Below, one piece after another: positions 32,954 through 41,176 of a DNA stretch of 64,000 nt (within the stretch, counting starts at the first letter, position 1; the number at the start of each line of letters is the position of its first letter). The position numbers were made by a program, and so were the translations under genes. The stretch covers positions 124,001 to 188,000 of the forward strand of contig CAJTDE010000004.1 in the NCBI GenBank assembly GCA_910574835.1. The letters are read 5' to 3'. The stretch comes from Clostridia bacterium (GTDB lineage Bacteria > Bacillota > Clostridia > Lachnospirales > Lachnospiraceae). The notes below the pieces were generated by a model. The model had not been told where the DNA came from. It worked only from the letters and a program-made list of their open reading frames with translations, and ran no database searches.

Positions 32954-33023
32954 TACTATAAATTATAGTATTATAGTCTCCGCAACGCAAATACTATATT
33001 TTATAGTAGTATAAATAATACTA
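32954..33023. promoter_or_regulatory. Triple palindromic operator between padR and MATE genes
   Basis: TACTATAA-A-TTATAGTA (32954-32970) and TACTATA-TTT-TATAGTA (32992-33008) are two perfect 17-bp palindromes with the same TACTATA half-site. A third site, TAGTAT/ATACTA (33007-33023), overlaps the second. They cover the AT-rich divergent promoter region. They are the likely binding sites of the adjacent PadR protein. Confidence 0.85.
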
Positions 33024-33047
33024 TTTGTCAAGAGAAAGGAGTTCACA

Positions 33048-34433
33048 ATGAACACTCAAAGCAAAAAGATGGAGCTGCTTGGCAGTGCGTCCATACCAAA
33101 AGCACTTTTATCAATGGGTATTCCAACAATGATAGGTATGTTGGTAAATGCTTTCTACAATCTTGTTGACGCATATTTCGTCGGCGGATTAGGAGAGAGC
33201 CAGATGGGGGCAATCTCCGTGGTCTATCCACTTGGACAGGTCGTTGTCGGTCTTGGCCTGCTGTTCGGCAACGGTGCGGCTTCTTATATTTCCCGATTAT
33301 TAGGTCGTGGGGATAAGGAAAATGCAAATAAAGTGGCAAGTACCGCTTTATACAGCAGTGTATCCGTGGGAGCAGTTATCATTATAATTTCTATGGTGTT
33401 CCTGCATCCCATACTGAAGCTCTTAGGGGCAACAGACAGTATCCTCCCCTTTGCCGCCACATACGCAAGCATCTACATTGTTTCCTGTATTTTTAACGTA
33501 TTCAACGTCACGATGAATAACCTTGTAACAAGTGAAGGTGCCGCTAAAACAACCATGTGTGCCTTGCTGACGGGTGCGGTACTCAATATCGCCTTAGACC
33601 CGCTATTTATCTATGTGTTTGATTTAGGCGTGGCAGGAGCGGCGATAGCGACTGCAATCTCACAAGTCGTTTCAACCTTCGTATATCTGACCTATATTTT
33701 TCGGAAAAAAAGCGTATTCCATTTTCGGGTTAAGGACTGCACATATACAAAAGAAAACATGTCTGAGATTTTTAAAATCGGCATTCCGACATTGGTATTC
33801 CAGATTTTAACGAGCGTGTCCATTTCCTTAATCAACAATGCCGCTGGTGATTACGGAGATTCTGCCATTGCAGGCATGGGCGTTGTCACCCGACTTATTT
33901 CAATGGGCAGCTTGTCCGTATTCGGGTTCATCAAAGGCTTTCAGCCCATTGCAGGGTACAGTTACGGGGCGAAGAAGTTTAACCGTCTGCGTGAAGTAAT
34001 CAAGACTTCCATTCTGTGGTCTACGGTTTTCTGTGTGATTTTTGGCGTGATACTGGCTCTGTTCCCTGCGGCTATCGTTTCAAGGTTCACAAAGGGCGAT
34101 GCTGAGATGATTCGCATTGGGGCAGCATCTTTGAGAGCAAACGGCATTTCCATTATGCTCTTTGGATTTTATACAGTGTATTCTTCCCTGTTCCTTGCTC
34201 TGGGAAAAGGCAGAGAGGGCTTTATCCTCGGAGCTTGCAGGCAGGGGATTTGTTTTATCCCCGTTATCCTGCTTCTTCCGATTGTCTGGGGGCTAAATGG
34301 AATTATGTATGCCCAGCCGATTGCCGATATGCTTTCCGCAGTCATAACGGTATTCATGGCGATACCGCTCCATAAAAAACTGAATGAAATGCAGAAACAA
34401 ACTGCCGCAATAAGCACGAACGATAACAACTAA
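33048..34433 (+). CDS. MATE family multidrug efflux transporter
   Basis: This 461-residue membrane protein has twelve hydrophobic segments in two halves and typical MATE stretches such as ALLSMGIPTMIGMLVNAFYN, VDAYFVGGLGESQMGAISV and, in the second half, GFIKGFQPIAGYSYGAKKF. It exports cationic compounds using a Na+ or H+ gradient. AAAGGAG lies before the ATG. It is divergent from the PadR gene whose putative operators fill the gap. Regulator plus pump form one self-contained module that ends at the hairpin 34455-34499. Confidence 0.92.
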   Translation: MNTQSKKMELLGSASIPKALLSMGIPTMIGMLVNAFYNLVDAYFVGGLGESQMGAISVVYPLGQVVVGLGLLFGNGAASYISRLLGRGDKENANKVASTALYSSVSVGAVIIIISMVFLHPILKLLGATDSILPFAATYASIYIVSCIFNVFNVTMNNLVTSEGAAKTTMCALLTGAVLNIALDPLFIYVFDLGVAGAAIATAISQVVSTFVYLTYIFRKKSVFHFRVKDCTYTKENMSEIFKIGIPTLVFQILTSVSISLINNAAGDYGDSAIAGMGVVTRLISMGSLSVFGFIKGFQPIAGYSYGAKKFNRLREVIKTSILWSTVFCVIFGVILALFPAAIVSRFTKGDAEMIRIGAASLRANGISIMLFGFYTVYSSLFLALGKGREGFILGACRQGICFIPVILLLPIVWGLNGIMYAQPIADMLSAVITVFMAIPLHKKLNEMQKQTAAISTNDNN

Positions 34434-34454
34434 ATATTTATTTTTCGATACTAA

Positions 34455-34499
34455 CAGAGCCAATGAACCGTGAAGTATATCACAAATTCATTGGCTCTG
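34455..34499. terminator. Hairpin between MATE and KTR gene 2, overlapping the KTR stop
   Basis: CAGAGCCAATGAA (34455-34467) and TTCATTGGCTCTG (34487-34499) form a perfect 13-bp stem with a 19-base loop. It separates two convergent genes. The KTR stop codon (34488-34490) lies within the stem. There is no long T tract, so termination efficiency is uncertain. Confidence 0.75.
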
Positions 34500-34676
34500 C
34501 GTCTTTGCGTCTGGCTCTTTGATAACTGTTACCTTTAGTTTCTTCGCTTCAATCAATGTTTCCTGCTTACACTTCGGACAATAGAGAGGATAATTTTTCA
34601 AAACTGTATCATCTCTAATTTTATCACGGGTTTTGTTTTTACAAACAGGACAATGTACCCATTCTGATCTTATCAT
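34488..34676 (-). CDS. Cysteine-rich KTR domain protein, copy 2
   Basis: This 62-residue protein reads MIRSEWVHCPVCKNKTRDKIREDT, then YPLYCPKCKQETLIEAKKL, close to copies 1 and 3. The C-terminus (EPDAKTQSQ) is encoded by the terminator stem. It follows the hydrolase gene by 12 bases. The function of the family is not known; the paired CxxC motifs indicate zinc binding. Confidence 0.88.
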   Translation of the reverse strand: MIRSEWVHCPVCKNKTRDKIRDDTVLKNYPLYCPKCKQETLIEAKKLKVTVIKEPDAKTQSQ

Positions 34677-34688
34677 AATGATACCTTT

Positions 34689-35420
34689 TTACCTTTCCTT
34701 TAAAATTACCTTTTTACAATCTATTTCTTTTCTAATCCAATCCCTCATTATATTCAAATGATATTCCGTATGAAACCAATGCTCACAATCCTCAGCAATG
34801 GTAAGATTACAACCGAACTTCTTCGTAAACTGTTCTACATGGCAACGGTCAATCATTTTATCATTTTCCCCATACAATATTTTAGTTGGAAAATTCCATT
34901 GTTTAATCGGATTCTCTAACACATACTTCCAATATTCCCATGAAAGTGTCTGCCCAAAATCTGTTGGAATCAAACGCTGCTCTTCTAACTGGGTTTGTGA
35001 TACTCCCGCCCATTCCATCATCTTTAACATAAGTTCTTTCATATCTAAAACAGGGGAAACAAACAGGCAGTTTTTTAATGGCTCATTTCCAAAACTCAAC
35101 ATACTGAACCATGCACCGATGCTGCTGGCATATAAAGAAATATACTTCCACCTATCTTTGACAAAATCCATAATCCCAGATAACTCCGGCACAATGCTCC
35201 AAGGCTCAAATTCCACTGTCCCATTTATCCGTTCTCCATGTTTCGGCAAATCCATACTAAGAACCTGCCAACCGAAACGGCAAGCCACATCTGCAAATGC
35301 TGCCGTTTCTTCTTTACACCCTCCCTGACCGTGTACATAAAGATATAGCCTTTTTGATGGAACCCCCCAAAGAACAGCAGGTATTCCATTTATATCAAGT
35401 TTTCTTTTTGTCGTCGTCAT
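34689..35420 (-). CDS. Alpha/beta hydrolase
   Basis: This 243-residue protein has the alpha/beta hydrolase plan: LYLYVHGQGGCKEE for the oxyanion region, the nucleophile elbow YASSIGAWF (serine at about 118), the acid in LYGENDKMID and the histidine in CEHWFHTEYH. The substrate is unknown. It is divergent from the TetR-AraC pair, and its promoter carries the same ACTAAT-N3-ATTAGT operator as tetR, so it is probably under the same repressor. Confidence 0.87.
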   Translation of the reverse strand: MTTTKRKLDINGIPAVLWGVPSKRLYLYVHGQGGCKEETAAFADVACRFGWQVLSMDLPKHGERINGTVEFEPWSIVPELSGIMDFVKDRWKYISLYASSIGAWFSMLSFGNEPLKNCLFVSPVLDMKELMLKMMEWAGVSQTQLEEQRLIPTDFGQTLSWEYWKYVLENPIKQWNFPTKILYGENDKMIDRCHVEQFTKKFGCNLTIAEDCEHWFHTEYHLNIMRDWIRKEIDCKKVILKER

Positions 35421-35461
35421 ATTCTCTCACTTTCCAAAAATCTACTATAAATAGTTTTTGC

Positions 35462-35565
35462 ACTAATATAATTAGTATTTTATCCAATAACCATATGATT
35501 GTCAATGCTCAATAGAATAAAATCTAATAATAATATTGACTTTACTAATTATATTAGTTAAAATT
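35462..35565. promoter_or_regulatory. Divergent promoters with paired identical operators (hydrolase/TetR)
   Basis: Plus strand: TTGACT (35537-35542), a 17-base spacer and TAAAAT (35560-35565), with the operator ACTAATTATATTAGT filling the spacer at 35545-35559. Minus strand: TTGACA (35500-35505), a 17-base spacer and TAAAAT (35477-35482), with ACTAATATAATTAGT at 35462-35476 just downstream. Both operators share the half-site ACTAAT with a 3-base centre. This is a clear TetR-type double-control region. Confidence 0.92.
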
Positions 35566-35596
35566 ATTAGAAAATATCTTTGTGAGAGGTAAACTT

Positions 35597-36175
35597 ATGC
35601 GGATAACAAAAGCTGATGTAATACAAACTGCTGCGGATATAGCAGATAAAAACGGTTTAAGCAATGTTTCTTTAAAAGTCGTTGCCGAGAACCTTAATAT
35701 CCGTACCCCGTCATTATACAACCATATAGACAGCCTCGAATCCCTGCTTAGAGAAATCGCCCATAATGGCATGAAAACCATGAATGAACGAATGATGCAG
35801 GCAGCTATCGGCAAAATTGGGGACGATGCAATAAAAAGCATAGGTATCACTTACCTTAATTACATGATTGAACATCCTGGAATTTATGAAACAATACAGT
35901 GGGCAACTTGGCATGGCACTGAGGAAACAGGAAAAATATTTGATAATTACCTTTCCCTTTTAAAAACACTCGCCCTTTCATGCAATTTTAATCCAGTAAA
36001 CCTCGATGAAATCTTAAACTTATTGACAGGCGTTCTCCACGGCTATACAACCTTGCAACTACGATATGCTTTTACCAAACCTGATAAAGTCAGGGCAGAC
36101 TTATCCGCCGCCCTTGATACCGTACTGGCAGGGCTGCATCAAAAGTATGACCAACATGAAAAGGAACACTTATGA
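35597..36175 (+). CDS. TetR family regulator
   Basis: The protein (192 residues) begins MRITKADVIQTAADIADKNGLSNVSLKVVAENLNIRTPSLYNHIDSLESLLREI, a TetR helix-turn-helix. The C-terminal domain resembles WHG-type TetR proteins (ATWHGTEETGKIFDNYL). The ATG at 35597 is preferred over the GTG at 35582 because GAGAGG lies about seven bases upstream. It overlaps the AraC gene by four bases (ATGA). It probably binds the two ACTAAT-N3-ATTAGT sites. Confidence 0.9.
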   Translation: MRITKADVIQTAADIADKNGLSNVSLKVVAENLNIRTPSLYNHIDSLESLLREIAHNGMKTMNERMMQAAIGKIGDDAIKSIGITYLNYMIEHPGIYETIQWATWHGTEETGKIFDNYLSLLKTLALSCNFNPVNLDEILNLLTGVLHGYTTLQLRYAFTKPDKVRADLSAALDTVLAGLHQKYDQHEKEHL

Positions 36176-36924
36176 TGGCAAATAACATACGTTACTTATA
36201 TAATACCCAAACAGGCATTGAACTGATTTTCTGCAAAGACTCAACTATATCTTACCCGTTACATAATCACGTTTCCGTACTGACAATCGGTATCATACTG
36301 GATGGCTCTCTTGTCCTCACAACGAATAAGGAAACAAGGGTTTATAAACAAAACGAAACATTTACTATATTCCCATATGTGCCGCATAGCATTTCAGCAC
36401 ATGACAGTTATACCCTGCTTAGCCTGTGCATTGATAAGAATGCTGTAAATGACATAGATGTTATCACAATACAAAAACATATTGGATTTCTTCTGATGCA
36501 GGCTCTGAATATGAGAAAAATCAATCAATATCAGATATTACAGCTAATAAACTGTCTAGATAAAACCTCGGATTCTTCCAACTGGCAGTTTAAAAACCAT
36601 ACCCCATATATCCACGACTTGAAAAAGCAGTTGGAATTATACCCAGAATGCAAACTTTCTGTCGAGGAAATGGCACAAAACGTTTTTCTAAGCAAATACC
36701 ACTTTATCAGAAGCTTCAAGGCAGAGGTAGGACTTACGCCGCACCAGTTTCAAATCCAGAACCGCATCCGCAAAGCACAACGCCTAATCCACGAAGCTAA
36801 TACAATAACCGAAGTAGCTTTGACCACGGGTTTTTGTGACCAAAGCCACTTCATAAAGCAATTTGAAAAATATGTAGGCTTGCCGCCTTTAACTTATAAA
36901 TCTTCTTCTGGAATTATCCACTAA
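36172..36924 (+). CDS. AraC family regulator with cupin sensor
   Basis: This 250-residue protein has an N-terminal cupin sensor (YPLHNHVSVLTIGIIL, then TIFPYVPHSISAHD) and a C-terminal AraC double helix-turn-helix (LSVEEMAQNVFLSKYHFIRSF, then AEVGLTPHQFQIQNRI and TEVALTTGFCDQSHFIKQFEKYVG). It is translationally coupled to the TetR gene. The pairing of two ligand-sensing regulators suggests layered control of the hydrolase and the nearby cupin gene. Targets are inferred. Confidence 0.9.
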   Translation: MMANNIRYLYNTQTGIELIFCKDSTISYPLHNHVSVLTIGIILDGSLVLTTNKETRVYKQNETFTIFPYVPHSISAHDSYTLLSLCIDKNAVNDIDVITIQKHIGFLLMQALNMRKINQYQILQLINCLDKTSDSSNWQFKNHTPYIHDLKKQLELYPECKLSVEEMAQNVFLSKYHFIRSFKAEVGLTPHQFQIQNRIRKAQRLIHEANTITEVALTTGFCDQSHFIKQFEKYVGLPPLTYKSSSGIIH

Positions 36925-36993
36925 AATATCTCTATACCCTCTGGGTACTCGTGTCATTCGGCGATGCGAAAGAGATATAACCAGATAGACCAA

Positions 36994-37389
36994 TCAGCAG
37001 AGGGCGGGCATAAACTTTGCGAACAGGTAAAGCCCGTCATCTCCTGCAATCACTTCATGCGGTACGCCTATTGGAAATATGGATATTATGCCCGCTTCAT
37101 AGGACAATTCCACACCGTTATTTACGCACACGCCCATACCAGAAATTACTTCATGCGTTTCCAGTTGTTTCTCATGGATATGGCTGCCAATCTTTTTATT
37201 AGGAGCTATCCTCACAAGATGGTAGCTGAATTGTCCGTCTGTCCTTTCGGATGTGATAATGTGTTTCAGTTCCACGCCTTCAAAAGTAGGATGTTTCGAC
37301 CACGGGATAGCATCAAATATAACTGTGGCATCTGGTAACAGCAGCTTTCCTCCCTCGTTAAATTTTTCAAACAGATTTTTGTAATCCAT
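36994..37389 (-). CDS. Small cupin-domain protein
   Basis: The protein (131 residues) starts MDYKNLFEKFNEGGKLLLPDATVIFDAIPWSKHP and has cupin motifs GSHIHEKQLETHEVISGMGV and IISIFPIGVPHEVIAGDDGLYLF, with metal-binding His/Glu residues. Single-domain cupins of this size are binding proteins or small isomerases and dioxygenases. It is convergent with araC and lies upstream of the KTR3 hairpin. The ATG at 37389 is favoured by GGAAG eight bases upstream. Confidence 0.82.
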   Translation of the reverse strand: MDYKNLFEKFNEGGKLLLPDATVIFDAIPWSKHPTFEGVELKHIITSERTDGQFSYHLVRIAPNKKIGSHIHEKQLETHEVISGMGVCVNNGVELSYEAGIISIFPIGVPHEVIAGDDGLYLFAKFMPALC

Positions 37390-37488
37390 TTCCAACACTT
37401 CCTTTCAAATTTTTTGGCATTCCTCTGCCTGCCTACATCATACCAACAGGCTTATTATTTGAATTGTAAAAAATTGCGGAATACAAAA

Positions 37489-37539
37489 CAGAGCCGATGT
37501 ATTGTGATTGCAAACTATCTCACAAATTCATCGGCTCTG
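37489..37539. terminator. Hairpin after KTR gene 3, overlapping its stop
   Basis: CAGAGCCGATG (37489-37499) and CATCGGCTCTG (37529-37539) form a perfect 11-bp stem. The loop sequence ends CACAAATT, as in the KTR2 hairpin, showing common origin. The stop codon of KTR3 (37528-37530) lies at the stem. No strong T tract follows on the minus strand. Confidence 0.75.
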
Positions 37540-37716
37540 CGTCTGTGCGTCTGGCTCTTTGATAACTGTTATTTTTAAATTCTTCGCTTCGATCAATGTT
37601 TCCTGCTTGCATTTCGGGCAGTACAACGGATAATTTATCAAAATCGTATCTTCCCTAATCCTGTCACGGGTCTTATTAGAACAAATTGGGCAACGCACCC
37701 ATTCTCTTGCTATCAT
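37528..37716 (-). CDS. Cysteine-rich KTR domain protein, copy 3
   Basis: This 62-residue protein reads MIAREWVRCPICSNKTRDRI, then YPLYCPKCKQETLIEAKNL and the C-terminus EPDAQTQSR. It is closest to copy 2 in both protein and downstream hairpin. It follows the YjdF gene by seven bases and is the last gene of the PadR2-YjdF unit. Confidence 0.88.
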   Translation of the reverse strand: MIAREWVRCPICSNKTRDRIREDTILINYPLYCPKCKQETLIEAKNLKITVIKEPDAQTQSR

Positions 37717-37723
37717 CAGAACA

Positions 37724-38140
37724 TTACCTCCCTCTGTGTTTCGCTTTTTTCTTTTCCTGCCGCAAAACGAATTGCCGCTCTTTTTCTGCTTCTTTCTGTT
37801 CTCTGGACTTCACTTTCCGTTCCAGTTTCCCTTGTTCATGCTGGAGCTTTAAGGCTTGTTGGGCTTTCGTACCAATTCCCCTGTTTTCCAACTGGCTGTT
37901 AATTTCCCTCTGCATACGCTTAGGATTGATTTTTCGTTCTTCGATTTTTTCTGCTTTAACTGGCGGACTGAATTTCAACTTATGCCAGTTTTTTAGCAGA
38001 AAATCGTACACTTCATAATCTTTTGGCTCTGCACCGAACGTAATTTTGCAAACCTCATATTTGTTACCATCTATACGCTCGAACAATCCTACCCAAAACG
38101 GATTCTCAAACAGAATTGTCAAGCTACTTTTCATTGCCAT
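37724..38140 (-). CDS. YjdF family protein
   Basis: The protein (138 residues) starts MAMKSSLTILFENPFWVGLFERIDGNKYEVCKITFGAEPKD and ends in a long basic coiled coil (KRMQREINSQLENRGIGTKAQ, then a Lys/Glu-rich tail). This matches YjdF, a basic family of unknown role that in many Bacillota is controlled by an azaaromatic-sensing riboswitch. No such riboswitch is visible here; instead the gene follows padR by four bases, so PadR control is likely. The ATG at 38140 follows GGGGGAG by eight bases. Confidence 0.85.
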   Translation of the reverse strand: MAMKSSLTILFENPFWVGLFERIDGNKYEVCKITFGAEPKDYEVYDFLLKNWHKLKFSPPVKAEKIEERKINPKRMQREINSQLENRGIGTKAQQALKLQHEQGKLERKVKSREQKEAEKERQFVLRQEKKKAKHRGR

Positions 38141-38144
38141 GTTA

Positions 38145-38669
38145 TCAACTCCCCCTAAACTGGCTTTCAAATTTATCAAGCCATTCTAACAGGGATTGGT
38201 ATAATAAACACTGCTGTTCAAAAATCGCTTTCCCGCCCAATGGAATTTCTGGATAGCTGGCAGAATATTCGTCAATGGAGTTTGCCGAAGCCGTAATGTT
38301 ATCCCGCAGCTTATTTATCAAATTAAATGCTTTTTCCCTGTCCATTTTGTTTAAGTTTGTAATGACAACATTGAAGTCAAACAACAATGGAACTTTCTGT
38401 CCTGCGTAAGCTTCCATAAGCTGCCCGAAATACACCCTTCCTTTATCTGTGATGGAATACACTGCTTTATCAGCGAATTTATCCCCTTTCACAATACTGC
38501 TCTCTAAATAACCCTGCTCATTCATTTGAAGCACTTTACGATAAATGGATGGGACGCTAATCTTTGTCCATCTTGAAAGATGATGGTATTCCACATCTTT
38601 CTGGATGTCGTATGCACTTTGCGGTTTCTCCATAACAATTCCGAGAATCACCAAATCTATGGATGACAT
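38145..38669 (-). CDS. PadR-family regulator of the YjdF module
   Basis: The protein (174 residues) begins MSSIDLVILGIVMEKPQSAYDIQKDVEYHHLSRWTKISVPSIYRKVLQMNEQGYL, a PadR winged helix clearly homologous to the PadR at 32397-32924. The ATG at 38669 has GGAGGTGA upstream; the frame open to 38726 lacks a ribosome site. It should repress the padR-yjdF-KTR3 unit through the palindrome at 38704-38716. Confidence 0.9.
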   Translation of the reverse strand: MSSIDLVILGIVMEKPQSAYDIQKDVEYHHLSRWTKISVPSIYRKVLQMNEQGYLESSIVKGDKFADKAVYSITDKGRVYFGQLMEAYAGQKVPLLFDFNVVITNLNKMDREKAFNLINKLRDNITASANSIDEYSASYPEIPLGGKAIFEQQCLLYQSLLEWLDKFESQFRGS

Positions 38670-38703
38670 ATTCTCACCTCCGTTTTTACTATTATCAATA
38701 TTA

Positions 38704-38716
38704 CTATTGTCAATAG
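38704..38716. promoter_or_regulatory. Palindrome CTATTG-T-CAATAG upstream of padR 2
   Basis: A perfect 13-bp palindrome lies 35 bases upstream of the PadR ATG and contains the TTGACA of a possible -35 box on the minus strand. It is a likely autoregulatory operator. Confidence 0.6.
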
Positions 38717-38880
38717 CAAAAATCAAGAGGTAATCACAATTTTTTAATATTCTGTTTAGTTATATAAATTCTTATGGCAGGAAATTAAACCTCTCATTTC
38801 AAGAAATTTCACATCGTTTAAGTAGAACTTTTATCTCTGTACAATAGAAGTACCAAATATTAAATATAGGTGGTGAAATT

Positions 38881-39228
38881 ATGACCAATCATGATTTTGA
38901 TTTTCTGGAATTAGGGCAGGCAATTCAAAATGCCCGTGAGAAACAGCGGATTACAAGAGAAGAATTAGCCGAAGAACTTGGCATTTCCGCAAGACATTTG
39001 CAGTCCATTGAAAAAGAGGGACAGTATCCCAGTTTTCCACTGTTTATCCAGCTTGTGACCATGTTCCACATATCCGTTGACCAGTACATACATCCAGAGA
39101 CACCGGCAGAAAAATCAACTTTACGCCGGCAGTTGGATGCACTCTTTGACACGTTCGATGATTCGGAGCTGACCATCATAGCAGGGACAGCGCAGGGGAT
39201 ATGTACGGCAAAAGAGCCAGAGGACTAA
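38881..39228 (+). CDS. XRE family regulator of the conjugative element
   Basis: This 115-residue protein has an N-terminal Cro/CI-type helix-turn-helix (ELGQAIQNAREKQRITREELAEELGISARHLQSIEKEGQYPS) and a short C-terminal helical part (RRQLDALFDTFDDSELTIIAGTAQ). Such proteins sit at this spot in Tn1549-like elements, transcribed against the transfer operon, and probably regulate it. GGTGG lies seven bases before the ATG, and a TACAAT -10 box about 40 bases upstream. Confidence 0.88.
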   Translation: MTNHDFDFLELGQAIQNAREKQRITREELAEELGISARHLQSIEKEGQYPSFPLFIQLVTMFHISVDQYIHPETPAEKSTLRRQLDALFDTFDDSELTIIAGTAQGICTAKEPED

Positions 39229-39253
39229 ACCTCTGGTTTTCTCCTGCCACATT

Positions 39254-41146
39254 TCAATACGCCGGAACACCATACCCATATATAGAATCACTGCCCATGC
39301 TGTAACTTCTCCTGGCACAAATATCGCCGCTGTTTCCCTCTATGGTATTCACAACGCCATTCGTCACGCTCTCCACAATCCCCACATGGTCGATTGTCCC
39401 GTCATTCCCCCAGTCAAAGAAAATAATGTCCCCTGCTGCCGGGACATAGCTTGCGTCCTGGAACTGCCCACGGGCATGGAACCAGTCCACACCGTCCGAA
39501 CACAAGGAGAATTTCGGTATCACGCCGCTTTCCAGATAGCCGCACTGCTCTGCACACCACGACACAAAGCAGGCGCACCATTCCACCCTGCTGTCAAACC
39601 CGTACCAGCTCCAGTAGGTGTCACCGCTGTTGCCTTCCTGCGTCAAAGCCACCTGCACGATTGCCTGGCTTCCGGTTCCAGTGGGGATTCTGCCGAAAAT
39701 ATAATACTGGAGTACATGGGGGACATACTGCTTATCCCCGTAACTGCCCCAGCCCATCCTCTCCGCCATCCTATCCGAAAACTCTGCGGCATTGGCGGCG
39801 GTGTATCCCCCATAGTTGCTTTGCGCCCATGCGATATAGCCATTCCCAAAGTTGTATCCCTGCAACGCCAGCCTGATATGCTCCATGTCCACCGGATTTT
39901 CCACCCCTGCGCTTTGCAGGCAGTCTTTCAGTGCCTGTACGCCGCACTCAATAGAATATTCCGGATTGGTGATTCCATTCGGCTCTCTTGGGTATCTGGT
40001 ATTGTAGCCGCTCTCGGAGCTTTGCATGGGATCGCTGCCCCGCCCGCCGCTCTCCTGCATCATCACCGCCTTAATCAGCTCCACATATTCCTCAATGCCA
40101 TACTGCTTCGCATAAATGCGGATGACTGGCTCATAGGCTTCCACCTCCGCACTGACCGGGCTTACCGTGCTGGAATTGCCGCCGCCCACCATGCAGAGGA
40201 TTCCGCCGAACAGAAGGACGATGATTAAGATAAGGACGGCCACCCAGCCCCCTGCAGCAATGGCGGATATGAGTGCTTTTGTCCCGGCTATGATTGCTTT
40301 TACTGCGCTTGCTGTGGCTTTTGCCGCTGCCTTCACTGCCTGTTCCGCCGCCCTTGCCGCCTGTCTTGCTGCCCGTGCTGTTTTTTCCGCTGTCTTTACG
40401 GACGCTTTCGCCGCTGCTTTTGCGGTCTTTGCCGCCTCCTTTGTGGTTTTTACAGTTTTCTCTGCGGTCTGCTCTGCGGTTTTCACGGATTTTGCGGCAG
40501 ATTTGATTGTCCCTTTCCCGGTATTCTTCACGGTCTGCCCCGTTTTCCCTGCGGTCTTGACCGTTTTTTCGCCCCGGTCTAGGGTTTTAATCGTCTGCTT
40601 GGGAAGTTCCCGGATTTGTGACGTCTGCTGTCTGGCATTTTGCTGTGAGATTCTCTGCTGTGACGCCCTCTGCATGGCTCTCTGCCCTGCGGCTTTCTTC
40701 TGCGCCGCCTGTTTTGCCGCCTGCTCCTGCGCCTTTTTTATCATCTGCTCTTTCGGCTGGTAAGGCTCTCCCCTGCCTGACGGTACGGAAGGCCGGGGAG
40801 ATTGGGAAGGCTCCCCGTGTGTGGTACTTCTCCCCTCACGGACTGCCTCTCTGGTTGCTTTTGTTTCTTTGGAAATCCGGTGTTTTTCCTTTGCCTTATC
40901 CACAAGCCTGCCGCCCTGCTTTCTCGCCTGATGTGCGGCTTCATGGGCGGCTCGGTCGGCTCCCCGCTCCGTTTTATCCTCGGCATATTCCGTGGGGGAA
41001 GCATACCTCTTTTCCTGCGGCTGTGCTTTTTCCACGGTTTCCTTTGTGCGGACATAGGCACGTTTCACACGTTCCATGCCCGTCACGGTCTTGTCCAGTG
41101 CCTTTACATCCTTATGGACTTGGCGTGTCTTAATTTCTTTGCTCAT
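39254..41146 (-). CDS. Bifunctional cell-wall hydrolase of the transfer apparatus (lysozyme + CHAP)
   Basis: This 630-residue protein has a basic, Ala/Lys/Thr-repeat N-terminal region (about residues 170-290), one membrane segment (AVLILIIVLLFGGILCMVGG), a lysozyme-like transglycosylase domain (ELIKAVMMQESGGRGSDPMQ) and a C-terminal CHAP amidase/endopeptidase (RVEWCACFVSWCAEQCGY, GTIDHVGIVESV). It would open the peptidoglycan for the mating channel, as VirB1/CwlT-type proteins do. It is the last gene of the long transfer operon. Confidence 0.9.
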   Translation of the reverse strand: MSKEIKTRQVHKDVKALDKTVTGMERVKRAYVRTKETVEKAQPQEKRYASPTEYAEDKTERGADRAAHEAAHQARKQGGRLVDKAKEKHRISKETKATREAVREGRSTTHGEPSQSPRPSVPSGRGEPYQPKEQMIKKAQEQAAKQAAQKKAAGQRAMQRASQQRISQQNARQQTSQIRELPKQTIKTLDRGEKTVKTAGKTGQTVKNTGKGTIKSAAKSVKTAEQTAEKTVKTTKEAAKTAKAAAKASVKTAEKTARAARQAARAAEQAVKAAAKATASAVKAIIAGTKALISAIAAGGWVAVLILIIVLLFGGILCMVGGGNSSTVSPVSAEVEAYEPVIRIYAKQYGIEEYVELIKAVMMQESGGRGSDPMQSSESGYNTRYPREPNGITNPEYSIECGVQALKDCLQSAGVENPVDMEHIRLALQGYNFGNGYIAWAQSNYGGYTAANAAEFSDRMAERMGWGSYGDKQYVPHVLQYYIFGRIPTGTGSQAIVQVALTQEGNSGDTYWSWYGFDSRVEWCACFVSWCAEQCGYLESGVIPKFSLCSDGVDWFHARGQFQDASYVPAAGDIIFFDWGNDGTIDHVGIVESVTNGVVNTIEGNSGDICARRSYSMGSDSIYGYGVPAY

Positions 41147-41176
41147 CGCCCGCCCTCCTTTTGGATAAACCTTCCA

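Noticed and set aside
37724-38140. YjdF riboswitch upstream of the YjdF gene
   Set aside because: The gene starts four bases after padR stops, leaving no room for a riboswitch, and no such structure is seen upstream of padR.
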